DNA from: Desulfobacteraceae bacterium
Lineage (GTDB): Bacteria > Desulfobacterota > Desulfobacteria > Desulfobacterales > UBA11574
NCBI GenBank assembly: GCA_030671225.1
Contig: DAOVAE010000001.1
Coordinates: forward strand, 1 to 21,333
Length of the DNA: 21,333 nt
Direction: 5' to 3'
Under the pieces are notes generated by a model. The model was not told where the DNA came from. It did not search any database and worked only from the letters and a program-made list of their open reading frames with translations. Numbering within the stretch: the first letter of the stretch is position 1; each line of letters starts with the position of its first letter. A program made the translations under genes and the position numbers. Below, in pieces: positions 1-8,245 of the stretch.

Positions 1-1163
1 TTTGCAAATGCTATGAAGGCATTATTAATTTGATTTGCCTTGTTTATTTTTGCCATGGTATCCGAAATGGTATGCAGCAGCAGGGCAGGGGTGTTGTCCC
101 CGCATTTTATAAAGAAACGAGTTAATCCTTTTCGGGTTAAAGTTTTTTTTTGCATGGCCGAAAAAAGAAAAAGCGGTTTTAAATGGTTGCGGATAATAAA
201 ATCGATGAAATGCTTTTCACGGTTGGAAAATCTCAGATTTTGGCTGATATTTTGAGCCAGGTCAGAACTTTTCTTAGCATGACCGAAAAAATGGCTTTTT
301 CCTTGGTTATCGATAGTTTTTGTCCAAGGCTTTCCAATGTCATGCAGCAAAATTGCATATTTTAAAAGCGCCATCTTGTTTTCATCGATATATTGCCGGA
401 TCTGGATGGAAGTGTTCGGCAGAAGCTTGCCCGGATCGTTTATTATTGTTTCAAGATTGTGATATGCTTTCATTGTATGTTCAAACACGTCATAAAGATG
501 ATGACTGTTTTGAAGGCATCCTTTTAACCGGTCAAGATCGGGGAAGATGGCGGTTAAAAGACCGGCGTCAGCCATTTGGGAAAGATAATAATATGATTTC
601 GACGTGCCGAACATTTTGAAAATTTCGACCCGTATACGTTCACCGGCTGAATTTTGTATGAGTTTTGCATAAGTTTTTATAAGGTCAGTCGTCTGTGATT
701 CGATCTCGAAATCCAAGTATGCGGCGATTCTATATGCCCTTATTAAGCGGATAGGATCTTTTCTGAAAGCATTTGTGGAAACCATACGAACTTTTTTATC
801 GGCAAGATCCCGAAGACCGCCCATGCAGTCGATAATCTCTCCTGAAGAAAGGTCGTATGCCAAGGCATTTATCGTAAAATCCCTTTTATGGAGATCGTCT
901 TCTATGGGGGAGCCGTTTAAGGATGTGATATCAAAAATATTATCATCCGATATAACACGGATGATCATCTGCCCGGGTTTGCCTATCTTGACAAGACGGC
1001 CTGGTATATTTGCGGTTATTTTTTTTGCAAATTTTTCTGGATTTCCAGTTACTGCAATGTCATAGTCGGTTGGAGTTCGACCAAGAAGAAGATCCCTGAT
1101 CGAACCGCCAATGATATATGCGCCTTTTTTTTGGGGGAAAATATTTGAATTGAAATTAATCAT
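1..1163 (-). CDS. cca: CCA-adding enzyme / poly(A) polymerase-family tRNA nucleotidyltransferase with HD domain (partial, 3' end off window)
   Basis: Reading the minus strand from the ATG at 1163 gives 387 residues open to the left edge. The N-terminal nucleotidyltransferase head is clear: GGSIRD at residues 19-24, then the catalytic aspartates in PTDYD (D33, D35), RDFTINALAYD at 94-104 (the metal/template region of class II CCA enzymes), and DPIRLIRAYR near 136-145. An HD domain follows, with LLHDIGKP at 272-279 and a second conserved His in IRNH near 324-327. The family adds or repairs the 3' CCA of tRNAs, and some members add poly(A), or only CC or only A. The residues seen do not separate these options, and deltaproteobacteria often split CC- and A-adding activities between two proteins. 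It is transcribed divergently from coaE with a 99-bp gap. The ribosome binding site is weak (AAGAAAAG about 14 bases upstream). No other in-frame start lies nearby. The family call is firm; the exact specificity is not. Confidence 0.88.
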   Translation of the reverse strand, partial: MINFNSNIFPQKKGAYIIGGSIRDLLLGRTPTDYDIAVTGNPEKFAKKITANIPGRLVKIGKPGQMIIRVISDDNIFDITSLNGSPIEDDLHKRDFTINALAYDLSSGEIIDCMGGLRDLADKKVRMVSTNAFRKDPIRLIRAYRIAAYLDFEIESQTTDLIKTYAKLIQNSAGERIRVEIFKMFGTSKSYYYLSQMADAGLLTAIFPDLDRLKGCLQNSHHLYDVFEHTMKAYHNLETIINDPGKLLPNTSIQIRQYIDENKMALLKYAILLHDIGKPWTKTIDNQGKSHFFGHAKKSSDLAQNISQNLRFSNREKHFIDFIIRNHLKPLFLFSAMQKKTLTRKGLTRFFIKCGDNTPALLLHTISDTMAKINKANQINNAFIAFA

Positions 1164-1262
1164 TGAGTTTTCTACTTTTCTTGACGTTGCACCAAGAATT
1201 TAGGTTATATCTCTTTATGTTTAATATCACTATTTTCAGATTGTGTCTATCCGGATACTGAT

Positions 1263-1913
1263 ATGATCGAAACTATATTAAAAGTTCTAAAAGTTGCAGT
1301 GACAGGGGGGGCTGGATCCGGGAAAACCCTTGTTTGCTACCGCTTGAAAGAGTTGGGTATAAAGGTTATAAGTTCAGATTCACTGGCAAGGGAAGCTGTT
1401 GCTCCCGGCTCGACGGCTCATGAAAAAATCTTCAATTATTTTGGTGAAAGGATATTGTTAAGTGATGGTATGCTGAATCGTCAAATGCTGCGGCGCATTA
1501 TTATAAACGATGATGCCGCCAGGATTTCTCTGGAGCGGTTTATACACCCGGAAATATCGAAGCTTATGCAGCAAAAGATGGCTCAAGCAGAATTGGAAGG
1601 TGATCGTGTCGTGGTGATAGAGGTCCCCCTTCTTTTTGAACTCGGCATGGAAGAACAGTTCGATCTGGTTGTCGTAGTCAGTGCCGACCGCAAATTACGG
1701 GTTAAAAGGCTGGTGGATCGTGATAACGTTTCCTGTGATGAGGCCGAAAAACTTATAAACGTTCAGATGCCGGAAGAAAAGAAGGTTGAACGTGCTGAGT
1801 TTGTACTGTCAAATGACGGTTCAAAGGAGCAGCTGATAAGATCCGTTGATCGGTTATATGAAAAACTTTTTCAAAAATACACAAAAAAGGCAAAAAAGAT
1901 TGAAAGTCCTTGA
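1263..1913 (+). CDS. coaE: Dephospho-CoA kinase
   Basis: CoaE phosphorylates the 3'-hydroxyl of the ribose of dephospho-CoA, the last step of cytoplasmic coenzyme A synthesis. The 216-residue product has the P-loop GGAGSGKT (residues 15-22), followed by an Asp in SSD (37-39) at the place of the substrate-binding Asp of the family, the RFIHPEI segment of the CoA-binding lid region, and EVPLLFE in the core. Length is typical (about 200-215). The C-terminal end is Lys-rich and slightly extended. The ATG at 1263 has no good Shine-Dalgarno sequence, so the exact start is open; the first six or so residues lie ahead of the conserved beta strand. The -35 hexamer of the next promoter overlaps its stop codon, so coaE is the first gene of the rho group but rho need not depend on it. 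Confidence 0.93.
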   Translation: MIETILKVLKVAVTGGAGSGKTLVCYRLKELGIKVISSDSLAREAVAPGSTAHEKIFNYFGERILLSDGMLNRQMLRRIIINDDAARISLERFIHPEISKLMQQKMAQAELEGDRVVVIEVPLLFELGMEEQFDLVVVVSADRKLRVKRLVDRDNVSCDEAEKLINVQMPEEKKVERAEFVLSNDGSKEQLIRSVDRLYEKLFQKYTKKAKKIESP

Positions 1914-1938
1914 CAGGAAGGGAATTATGTTTTAGAAT
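1910..1938 (+). promoter_or_regulatory. Sigma70-type promoter for rho
   Basis: TTGACA at 1910-1915 and TAGAAT at 1933-1938 are separated by exactly 17 bases, an almost perfect housekeeping promoter. The -35 overlaps the coaE TGA stop (1911-1913). Transcription would start near 1945 and leave a leader of about 185 nt before rho. Confidence 0.75.
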
Positions 1939-1944
1939 TTCCAA

Positions 1945-2131
1945 AAAATTAATAAGAACACACCTGTTTGGATCTCGCCTTTTAGAGAGGATGTCTAATT
2001 CTTCAATCTTAATTCACTGAATACATATTTTCTTCCATAAAAGCCAACATGGATCCGGATTAACAATATATTAAATTAATTCACTGTATTATACAACTCG
2101 GCCAGACCGAAAAAAAAGGAATTTCCATATT
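1945..2131 (+). other. Long untranslated leader of rho
   Basis: About 185 AT-rich bases lie between the predicted rho start site and the rho ATG. An 11-base direct repeat, TTAATTCACTG, occurs at 2009-2019 and 2076-2086. A 9-codon open frame starts at ATG 1991 directly behind GAGAGG and ends at 2020; that spacing is too tight for a good ribosome binding site. No strong terminator hairpin was seen. In E. coli rho has a long leader that mediates Rho autoregulation by attenuation. A similar role here is only an inference from length and position. Confidence 0.3.
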
Positions 2132-3379
2132 ATGAATTTAGTTGAGCTTAAAAGTAAAAAAATCAGCGAACTGACTCTTTTGGCCAAAGATTTCAAGATT
2201 AACGGGGCTGCTGGAATGAGGAAGCAGGATCTTATTTTTGCCCTGTTACAGGCAGAGATTGAGAGGACCGGTTTAATATTCGGAGAAGGTACGCTCGAAA
2301 TACTGCCGGACGGATTCGGATTTTTACGGGCGCCTAATTACAATTACTTGCCGGGGCCTGATGATATTTATGTGTCTCCTTCACAGATACGCCGTTTCAA
2401 TCTAAGAACAGGAGATACTGTGTCCGGGCAGATTCGGCAGCCTAAGGAGACGGAACGATATTTTGCCCTGTTAAAGGTTGAGGCGGTAAATTATGAAGAT
2501 CCGGAGTTGGCCAGGGAAAAAATTCTTTTTGACAATCTGACACCGCTTTATCCGGAAAGTAAGATAATGCTTGAATCCGATGATGATGATTATTCCGTGA
2601 GAATAATGGACCTTTTGACCCCTATCGGTTTTGGTCAAAGAGGGTTGATTGTTTCACCTCCAAGATCCGGAAAGACAATGCTGCTGCAGTCGATTGCCAA
2701 TAGTATCAGTACCAATCATAAAGATATTGTTCTATTTGTGCTTCTTATTGACGAGCGCCCCGAAGAGGTCACAGACATGGAGCGATCCGTTGATGGGGAA
2801 GTGATAAGCTCGACCTTTGACGAGCCCGCTGAAAGGCATGTTCAGGTGGCTGAAATGGTTATCGAGAAGTCTAAACGCCTGGTGGAGCATAAAAAGGACG
2901 TTGTTATCCTTCTAGATAGTATAACCAGGCTTGCACGGGCATATAATTCTGTTATTCCTCCCAGTGGGAAGATCCTTTCCGGGGGTGTTGATTCAAACGC
3001 GCTTCAGCGTCCAAAACGTTTTTTCGGGGCGGCCAGAAATATTGAAGAGGGAGGAAGCCTTACCATTATGGCAACCGCCCTGGTTGATACCGGAAGTCGT
3101 ATGGATGAAGTCATTTTTGAAGAATTCAAAGGTACCGGCAATTTGGAAATTCAGTTAGATCGCAGGCTTGCCGATAAACGTGTGTTCCCTGCTATTGACA
3201 TAAAAAAATCAGGTACGCGCAAGGAAGAGCTTCTTCTTGATAAGGAGACACTGACGCGTGTCTGGATTTTAAGAAAGCTGCTTTCTTCACTGAATCCTGT
3301 TGACAGTTTGGAGTTTTTACTTGATAAAATGAATGGAACAAAGAATAATCAAGATTTCTTAGATTCAATGAATGCATAA
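2132..3379 (+). CDS. rho: Transcription termination factor Rho
   Basis: Rho is the hexameric RNA-dependent ATPase/helicase that ends transcription and frees nascent RNA. The 415-residue protein is close to the E. coli length (419) with no inserted domain. An N-terminal helical domain (about 1-45) precedes the cold-shock-like primary RNA site, with RNP1-like GFGFLR at 61-66 and the RNP2 region [12 protein letters not shown] at 78-89. The ATPase core has Walker A PPRSGKT (176-182), DERPEEV with the catalytic Glu region (207-213), Walker B VVILLDS (257-263), the Q-loop [16 protein letters not shown] (276-291) and the R-loop GTGN (334-337). The start ATG is preceded by AAGGA at 2116-2120. It has its own promoter across the coaE stop and a long leader, and is followed after 25 bp by rpmE. 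All key residues appear intact. Confidence 0.98.
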   Translation: MNLVELKSKKISELTLLAKDFKINGAAGMRKQDLIFALLQAEIERTGLIFGEGTLEILPDGFGFLRAPNYNYLPGPDDIYVSPSQIRRFNLRTGDTVSGQIRQPKETERYFALLKVEAVNYEDPELAREKILFDNLTPLYPESKIMLESDDDDYSVRIMDLLTPIGFGQRGLIVSPPRSGKTMLLQSIANSISTNHKDIVLFVLLIDERPEEVTDMERSVDGEVISSTFDEPAERHVQVAEMVIEKSKRLVEHKKDVVILLDSITRLARAYNSVIPPSGKILSGGVDSNALQRPKRFFGAARNIEEGGSLTIMATALVDTGSRMDEVIFEEFKGTGNLEIQLDRRLADKRVFPAIDIKKSGTRKEELLLDKETLTRVWILRKLLSSLNPVDSLEFLLDKMNGTKNNQDFLDSMNA

Positions 3380-3404
3380 AAGAAAAACAGGAGGTTGAAA
3401 ATAT

Positions 3405-3614
3405 ATGAAAGCGGACATTCATCCCGAGTATGCAGAGACAACCATAACTTGCGCATGCGGCAATGTATTGGAGGTCGGTTCGACAAAATCGGATATACGT
3501 GTTGAAATCTGTTCAAAATGCCATCCTTTTTATACAGGCAGACAGAAACTTGTGGATACTGCTGGTCGAATTGAGCGTTTCCGTAAGAAATATGAGAAAT
3601 TCCAGAACCAATAG
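3405..3614 (+). CDS. rpmE: 50S ribosomal protein L31 (zinc-binding form)
   Basis: L31 is a small large-subunit protein that helps bridge the two ribosomal subunits. The 69-residue product keeps the four cysteines of the zinc-binding C+ form: C16 and C18 (CAC) and C36 and C39 (CSKC). It also has the family signature HPFYTGRQK near residues 40-48. A strong ribosome binding site, AGGAGG, lies upstream of the ATG. It follows rho by 25 bp and is probably cotranscribed with it, an arrangement common in bacteria. Since the cysteines are present, zinc-dependent replacement by a cysteine-free paralogue would require a second copy elsewhere; none is in this window. Confidence 0.97.
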   Translation: MKADIHPEYAETTITCACGNVLEVGSTKSDIRVEICSKCHPFYTGRQKLVDTAGRIERFRKKYEKFQNQ

Positions 3615-3641
3615 ATAGCCCGCTCACTCATTTCCGCCCAG

Positions 3642-3663
3642 CCTCTTCTACAGAATGAAGAGG
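3642..3663 (+). other. Stem-loop between rpmE and prfA
   Basis: CCTCTTC (3642-3648) and GAAGAGG (3657-3663) form a perfect 7-bp stem with an 8-base loop. No T-run follows, so this is not a convincing intrinsic terminator. It could be an RNA processing or attenuation element in the 138-bp spacer. Confidence 0.4.
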
Positions 3664-3752
3664 TGCCGGACAGCTCATGAAAAAATCTTAAGACCCTAAT
3701 TTTTCTACAAAACAGATAATAACGAAAGTTGGAAACGGGCTGAATAAAACTC

Positions 3753-4838
3753 ATGCTTGATAAATTAACAGGTGTTGAAGATCGATTTTTAGAAGTTGAA
3801 AAGCTTCTGAGTGATCCTATCATCGTCCAGGATCGGGAGGCATACCAGAAGTATAGCCGGGAGCATGCAGATCTAAGCAAGATTGTATCGATTTTCAAAA
3901 AATACAAGCAGACCGCAACCGAGCTTAATGACAGTAAGGATCTGTTAAAAGACAAAGACCCGGCCATAATAGATATGGCACGTGAGGAGGTTGCTCTACT
4001 CACCATCCGGAAAGAAAAACTAGAAAATGATCTCAAGAATCTCCTTTTACCCAAAGACCCCAATGATGATAAGAATGTTATTATTGAAATCAGGGCGGGA
4101 ACAGGCGGAGAAGAGGCCGGGCTGTTTGCAAGTGATCTTTTCAGAATGTACACCAGATATGCTGAAAGCAAGAACTGGAAAGTCGAAGTCATGACCCATC
4201 ATCCGACCGGTGTTGGCGGTTTAAAAGAGATCATCGCCATGATTCACGGCAAGGGGGCATACAGCAGTTTTAAATATGAAAGCGGCATACATCGTGTTCA
4301 GCGTGTTCCGGAAACCGAGGCTCAGGGAAGGATACATACATCTGCGGTTACCGTTGCGGTTCTTCCGGAAGCCGAAGATGTCGAACTTCATATCGATCCG
4401 AGTGAGATTAAAGTCGATGTGTTCCGAGCAACCGGTCCGGGTGGTCAAAGTGTAAATACAACCGATTCAGCGGTACGTATTACCCATCTACCTACGGGTA
4501 TAGTAGTAACTTGCCAGGATGAAAAATCGCAGTTGAAAAATAAGAACAAGGGTATGAAAGTGCTGCGTGCTCGTATTCTCGATAGTATGATCAGAGAGCA
4601 GGATGAAAAAAGATCCAAAGAGCGGAAAAGCCAGATAGGAGACGGGGACAGAAGCGGAAGAATCAGGACTTATAATTTTCCTCAGGGAAGAGTCACCGAC
4701 CACCGAATCGGACTCACCCTTTACAAGCTGGAAAATATTATGCAGGGAGAAATAAACGAAATCATAGGAGAGCTTGCAACTTTTTATCAGACCCAGGCAT
4801 TACAGAATGCAAAATCAACCGAAGTCCGGGGATCCTGA
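3753..4838 (+). CDS. prfA: Peptide chain release factor 1
   Basis: RF1 recognises UAA and UAG in the ribosomal A site and triggers hydrolysis of peptidyl-tRNA. The 361-residue protein has an N-terminal helical domain (about 1-105), the [12 protein letters not shown] segment near 111-122, the codon-reading PxT tripeptide as PET (186-188; RF2 would have SPF), and the catalytic GGQ at 230-232 in [10 protein letters not shown]. The basic C-terminal part of domain 3 ([14 protein letters not shown]) is present. There is no RF2-like internal frameshift. The glutamine of GGQ is the known target of the methyltransferase encoded by the next gene, prmC, which overlaps the prfA 3' end. No strong Shine-Dalgarno was seen before the ATG, but MLDKL matches the usual RF1 N terminus. 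Confidence 0.97.
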   Translation: MLDKLTGVEDRFLEVEKLLSDPIIVQDREAYQKYSREHADLSKIVSIFKKYKQTATELNDSKDLLKDKDPAIIDMAREEVALLTIRKEKLENDLKNLLLPKDPNDDKNVIIEIRAGTGGEEAGLFASDLFRMYTRYAESKNWKVEVMTHHPTGVGGLKEIIAMIHGKGAYSSFKYESGIHRVQRVPETEAQGRIHTSAVTVAVLPEAEDVELHIDPSEIKVDVFRATGPGGQSVNTTDSAVRITHLPTGIVVTCQDEKSQLKNKNKGMKVLRARILDSMIREQDEKRSKERKSQIGDGDRSGRIRTYNFPQGRVTDHRIGLTLYKLENIMQGEINEIIGELATFYQTQALQNAKSTEVRGS

Positions 4839-5721
4839 ATGGACCATAATAAAACTTCTTAAATGGACCACTTCTTATTTTAAATCCCACGATATAGACA
4901 GCCCAAGATCCACAGCCGAAATACTTCTCGCACACGTCTTAAAATTGAAAAGAATAGATCTGTACTTACGATACGACCAACCGCTTTCCATAAATGAACT
5001 GTCACAATTTAAAGTTTTAATAAAAAGGAGGATTAAAAGGGAACCGGTTGCATATATTGTGGGTGTCAAGGAATTTTGGTCCATGGATTTTACTGTTACA
5101 AAAGATGTCTTGATCCCACGACCTGAGACCGAGTGCCTGGTTGAGGCTGCCTTAAGTCTTTTGCCTGAGGATTCAAGCTCTAATATTAACCAGATACAAA
5201 AGCGCATATTAGAGCTTGGCACAGGATCAGGTGCTGTGATTCTGGCCATTGCATCCATGCGACCGAATCATATTTTTTTTGCATCTGACCGTTCAATCAA
5301 AGCCGTTAAGCTGGCGAGACAGAATGCAAAGAGTCATAGCCTCGATACTGTTGTCAATTTCTTTTGTGCGGACTGGCTTACGCCCTTAAACAGTGAGAGG
5401 CAACGATTCGATATGATCATATCAAATCCGCCTTACGTTCCAACCCGGGTTATCGGGCTGCTCCAGCCTGAAATCGACAAGTATGAACCGATTCGGGCCC
5501 TTGACGGTGACAAAGATGGACTTTGCTGTTTAAGATATATTATTAACGATGCTCATCTCAATCTGAGCCGGAAAGGGAGCCTCCTGCTGGAGATTGGCCA
5601 TGATCAGAAAAATAAGATCTTCAAGATAATCCATAAGTGTGGGAATTATCAAGATATTGTATTTACAAAAGATTACAGTGGATACGACCGTGTTGTCCGG
5701 ATGACAAAGAAAGATGTTTGA
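4807..5721 (+). CDS. prmC: Peptide chain release factor N5-glutamine methyltransferase
   Basis: PrmC methylates the GGQ glutamine of release factors using S-adenosylmethionine. From ATG 4807 the product is 304 residues. It has a helical N-terminal domain with [12 protein letters not shown], then [24 protein letters not shown] (positions about 86-109), the SAM-binding ELGTGSG (136-142), an acidic residue at the end of the second strand (ASD, 159-161) and the catalytic NPPY (207-210). The gene overlaps prfA by 32 bp, which suggests translational coupling. An upstream in-frame ATG at 4774 would add 11 residues, but homologous proteins start only a few residues before the conserved Trp, so 4807 is preferred. 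The modifying enzyme sits directly beside its substrate, as in many bacteria. Confidence 0.95.
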   Translation: MQNQPKSGDPEWTIIKLLKWTTSYFKSHDIDSPRSTAEILLAHVLKLKRIDLYLRYDQPLSINELSQFKVLIKRRIKREPVAYIVGVKEFWSMDFTVTKDVLIPRPETECLVEAALSLLPEDSSSNINQIQKRILELGTGSGAVILAIASMRPNHIFFASDRSIKAVKLARQNAKSHSLDTVVNFFCADWLTPLNSERQRFDMIISNPPYVPTRVIGLLQPEIDKYEPIRALDGDKDGLCCLRYIINDAHLNLSRKGSLLLEIGHDQKNKIFKIIHKCGNYQDIVFTKDYSGYDRVVRMTKKDV

Positions 5722-5725
5722 TCCC

Positions 5726-5753
5726 CGATGCAAGATACATGCATCCTGTATCG
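5726..5753 (+). other. Overlapping alternative stem-loops downstream of prmC
   Basis: GATGCA (5727-5732) can pair with TGCATC (5740-5745), while GATACA (5734-5739) can pair with TGTATC (5747-5752). In addition CGATGCA (5726-5732) can pair with TGTATCG (5747-5753) through one G-U pair. These pairings exclude each other or form a pseudoknot. No T-tract follows, so a simple intrinsic terminator is not supported. Confidence 0.35.
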
Positions 5754-5787
5754 AGTAATAAAAAACTGTTGCGAATCAATATTTAAT

Positions 5788-5815
5788 TTGTTAAACAATT
5801 CAGTTTAATTATAAT
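5788..5815 (+). promoter_or_regulatory. Promoter of the rpsB cluster with an internal inverted repeat
   Basis: TTGTTA (5788-5793) and a perfect TATAAT (5810-5815) are spaced by 16 bases. Between and over them lies the inverted repeat TTAAAC (5791-5796) / GTTTAA (5803-5808) with a 6-base gap. A wider pair, GCGAAT (5771-5776) and ATTCGC (5814-5819), brackets the promoter. The -10 element is convincing. An operator role for the inverted repeats is inference. Confidence 0.6.
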
Positions 5816-5830
5816 TCGCACGCCTATGGA

Positions 5831-5896
5831 CCTGTTTCCTGGTGCCCCACATGACGGGGTCGGAATCGGGGTTGATATGGGCGGTGGAAAAACCGT
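5831..5896 (+). promoter_or_regulatory. Structured mRNA leader of rpsB, candidate r-protein autoregulatory site
   Basis: The predicted transcript starts near 5822 and has a leader of about 90 nt. TTCC (5836-5839) pairs with GGAA (5862-5865) around an inner CCCC (5845-5848) / GGGG (5856-5859) stem. A second small stem, CGGT (5882-5885) / ACCG (5892-5895), lies just before the ribosome binding site. S2 is known to regulate rpsB-tsf through its leader in E. coli. That this structure does so here is inferred from position and has not been matched to a known motif. Confidence 0.35.
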
Positions 5897-5914
5897 TTAG
5901 GAAGGGAGAAAAGA

Positions 5915-6835
5915 ATGGCTTATATTACAATGAAAGAACTTCTAGAGGCAGGAGTACATTTTGGTCATCAGACAAAGCGTTGGAACCCCAAGATGAAGCC
6001 TTATATCTTCGGGGCCAGGAACGGTATCTATATTATTGACCTTCAGAAAACTGTTCGAATGTTCAGGACGGTATATGATGTTGTAGTAGATACAGTTACA
6101 AACGGCAAGATGCTCCTTTTTGTGGGCACAAAAAAGCAGGCCCGGGATTCCATTTATGAAGAAGCGAATCGATGCGAAATGTTTTACGTTCATAACCGAT
6201 GGCTGGGCGGGATGCTGACAAATTTTCAGACCATAAGAAAAAGTATAGACCGTCTTAACTATCTCAATACCATCGTAAATGACGGATCAATCAATCTTTT
6301 TCCTAAAAAAGAAAGGCTGAAGCTTGGAAAGGAACGCATAAAGCTCGACAGCAATCTTGGTGGAATACGCACCATGAATGATCTTCCCGGTGCTATTTTT
6401 ATCGTTGATCCAAAAAATGAGGCAATTGCGGTTCGTGAGGGAAGGCGGCTGGGGATTCCAATTGTTGCAATTGTTGATACCAATTGCAATCCTGATGAGA
6501 TCGATTATATCATACCCGGTAATGATGATGCCATCCGTGCAATACGGTTGATTACATCCAGAATCGCTGATGCTTGCATTGAAGGTAAACAGCGCCTGGT
6601 TGAGAAGCAGCAGGCTGAAGCTGACAAAGAGGTAGAAGAAGTATCCGAGATTTCGACTGTGAGTGCGGAATTGAAACCGGGTGAAAGGAAGATTGTTGCA
6701 GACGGTTCGGAAGGTCCTGTGGTAGAAATAATAAAAAGGACTACATCTCCAGCCGAACAGGATACTGAAAATGTTGAAACCCCGGAAGATTCTGAAAGTC
6801 AGGAACATAAAGAAACAACTGAAACAGGAGAATAA
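5915..6835 (+). CDS. rpsB: 30S ribosomal protein S2 with long acidic C-terminal tail
   Basis: S2 binds late to the 30S subunit near the mRNA exit side and contacts S1. The product is 306 residues against about 240 in E. coli. The conserved S2 body spans roughly residues 1-230: [22 protein letters not shown] at the start, [30 protein letters not shown] and [23 protein letters not shown]. The last 75 or so residues are Glu-rich and low in complexity, probably disordered, and not part of the usual fold. A good ribosome binding site (GGGAG) precedes the ATG. It is the first gene of the cluster and its stop overlaps the first of two ATGs before tsf (TAATGATG), so the two are likely coupled. The identity is certain; the tail's role is unknown. 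Confidence 0.97.
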   Translation: MAYITMKELLEAGVHFGHQTKRWNPKMKPYIFGARNGIYIIDLQKTVRMFRTVYDVVVDTVTNGKMLLFVGTKKQARDSIYEEANRCEMFYVHNRWLGGMLTNFQTIRKSIDRLNYLNTIVNDGSINLFPKKERLKLGKERIKLDSNLGGIRTMNDLPGAIFIVDPKNEAIAVREGRRLGIPIVAIVDTNCNPDEIDYIIPGNDDAIRAIRLITSRIADACIEGKQRLVEKQQAEADKEVEEVSEISTVSAELKPGERKIVADGSEGPVVEIIKRTTSPAEQDTENVETPEDSESQEHKETTETGE

Positions 6836-6837
6836 TG

Positions 6838-7437
6838 ATGGCAACAATCAGTGCCGCGATGGTTAAACAGCTCCGCGAAAAGACCGGGACAGGAATCATG
6901 GACTGCAAAGGAGCACTTGCCGAGTGTGACGGCGATATAAGTAAGGCAGTCGATTTCTTAAGAAAAAAAGGTCTGGCCACAGCCGCTAAACGAGCCGGCA
7001 GGGCTATGACAGAAGGGGTGGTCGAGTCTTATATTCATATGGACAGTAAGCTTGGTGTTCTGGTCGAGATCAACTGTGAAACCGATTTTGTTGCAAAAAA
7101 CGATGATTTCCAAGAATTTGCAAAAAATATTGCAATGCATATTGCAGCTGCCAACCCTGTCGGTATCCGGCCGGAAGATGTTTCGGAAGAGACGATCGAT
7201 AAGGAAAAGGAAATTTACCGTGGGCAGGTCCTGGAAATGGGTAAACCTGAAAAGATAGTAGACAAAATAGTAGAAGGTAAGCTGAAAAAATATTTCAAAG
7301 AAAACTGTCTGCTGAACCAGGCCTATGTGCGTGATCCCAATATAACCATTGCAGATCTTTTAAATGAAATGATTGCGAAGATCGGTGAGAACGTAAAAAT
7401 CACACGTTTCGCAAGGTTCAAGATAGGGGAGTCCTAA
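6838..7437 (+). CDS. tsf: Elongation factor Ts
   Basis: EF-Ts exchanges GDP for GTP on EF-Tu. The 199-residue protein has the N-terminal UBA-like domain (AAMVKQLREKTGTGIMDCKGAL, about 6-27) and the signature TDFVAKN (82-88) in the core that contacts EF-Tu. It is much shorter than E. coli EF-Ts (283) and resembles the short type with one core subdomain seen in Thermus and many other bacteria; nothing suggests truncation, as the reading frame ends cleanly beside pyrH. Two adjacent ATGs (6835 and 6838) exist. The second is chosen because the CAGGAG at 6825-6830 is then 7 bases away and MATISAAMVK matches the family start. Confidence 0.96.
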   Translation: MATISAAMVKQLREKTGTGIMDCKGALAECDGDISKAVDFLRKKGLATAAKRAGRAMTEGVVESYIHMDSKLGVLVEINCETDFVAKNDDFQEFAKNIAMHIAAANPVGIRPEDVSEETIDKEKEIYRGQVLEMGKPEKIVDKIVEGKLKKYFKENCLLNQAYVRDPNITIADLLNEMIAKIGENVKITRFARFKIGES

Positions 7438-7440
7438 ACA

Positions 7441-8157
7441 TTGAAAATGCCGCGATTTAAAAGAGTTCTGTTGAAACTTAGCGGTGAAGCTCTGATGGGC
7501 GATCAGAGCTTTGGAATAAGCCCTGATGTAATAAAATATGTGGCTGAAGAGATCCGTTTGGCATTTGATCTCGGAGTTCAAATCGCCATAGTTGTGGGCG
7601 GCGGTAATATTTTCAGGGGAGTCGCCGCCGCTTCATATGGTATGGACAGGGTTTCTGCCGACCGCATGGGCATGTTGGCTACGGTGATTAACAGTCTGGC
7701 TTTACAGGATGCTCTTGAAGAAAAGAGGATTATGACTCGTGTTCAGACCGCCATTTCGATGCATGAGGTGGCCGAACCCTTCATAGTACGGAGGGCTATA
7801 CGCCATCTTGAAAAAGGACGGGTAGTGATATTTGCGGCAGGCACAGGCAACCCTTACTTTACCACAGATACGGCTGCGGTGCTCAGAGCACAGGAAATAC
7901 GTGCAGAGATTCTTTTAAAGGCAACCAAGGTTGACGGCATCTACGATTCAGATCCGGTTGTTGACAAGGATGCTAAATTTATAAAAAGAATCAGCTATAT
8001 GGAGGTTATTGAAAAACAGCTCCATGTTATGGACATGACTGCCATTTCCCTGGCCATGGATAATAAGCTTCCCCTTGTTGTTTTTAATTTGGGAAACAAG
8101 GGGAATATAAAAAAGGTAATATGCGGAGAACCGATTGGAACCCAGATAAGCACTTAG
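7441..8157 (+). CDS. pyrH: Uridylate (UMP) kinase
   Basis: PyrH is the hexameric bacterial UMP kinase of the amino-acid kinase fold, making UDP for RNA, lipid and sugar-nucleotide synthesis. The 238-residue product shows LKLSGEAL (11-18), GGGNIFRG (53-60), [11 protein letters not shown] (74-84), the [16 protein letters not shown] segment and [15 protein letters not shown]. The start is probably the TTG at 7441, 9 bases after GGGGAG, since the first ATG (7447) is 15 bases away; the two differ by two residues. The gap from tsf is 3 bp, so they are cotranscribed. The rpsB-tsf-pyrH-frr order is widely conserved. Its stop codon forms the first side of a small GC-rich hairpin. Confidence 0.96.
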   Translation: MKMPRFKRVLLKLSGEALMGDQSFGISPDVIKYVAEEIRLAFDLGVQIAIVVGGGNIFRGVAAASYGMDRVSADRMGMLATVINSLALQDALEEKRIMTRVQTAISMHEVAEPFIVRRAIRHLEKGRVVIFAAGTGNPYFTTDTAAVLRAQEIRAEILLKATKVDGIYDSDPVVDKDAKFIKRISYMEVIEKQLHVMDMTAISLAMDNKLPLVVFNLGNKGNIKKVICGEPIGTQIST

Positions 8158-8175
8158 GGGCTTCGCCCCAATCGG
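8131..8175 (+). repeat. Inverted repeat spanning the pyrH 3' end
   Basis: CCGATTGG (8131-8138, coding) and CCAATCGG (8168-8175, noncoding) are perfect 8-base inverted copies. A second hairpin, GGGGC (8157-8161) / GCCCC (8165-8169) with loop TTC, begins on the last base of the TAG stop and competes for 8168-8169. No T-run follows, so a factor-independent terminator is not clear. Confidence 0.45.
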
Positions 8176-8245
8176 AATAGTGGAATAATGGAGTTGGCAT
8201 AAACAGGTTGCCACTAAAAGACTTGTAATTTTAATCAAAAGAATT

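Noticed and set aside
1181..1211. Promoter for coaE (TTGACG with a TATATC-like -10)
   Set aside because: The spacing is 18-19 bases and the -10 is poor; it is possible but too weak to annotate.
1991..2020. Nine-codon frame in the rho leader
   Set aside because: The purine run touches the ATG directly, leaving no proper spacing, and a frame this short is expected by chance.
3642..3663. Intrinsic terminator after rpmE
   Set aside because: The 7-bp stem is perfect but no T-run follows, so termination is not supported; it is kept only as a stem-loop.
3530..4192. Open frame of 220 codons on the minus strand opposite prfA
   Set aside because: It lies antisense to the well-conserved prfA and the rpmE 3' end, is Ser/Arg-rich in a way typical of shadow frames, and has no recognisable motif.
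4774..4806. Earlier ATG for prmC
   Set aside because: It adds residues that family members lack and deepens the overlap with prfA; ATG 4807 fits better.
5842..6039. Small frame running from the rpsB leader into rpsB
   Set aside because: It overlaps rpsB in another frame, has no good ribosome binding site and resembles no leader peptide.
6838..7437. Truncated EF-Ts
   Set aside because: The 199-residue size matches the known short EF-Ts type and both key regions are intact.
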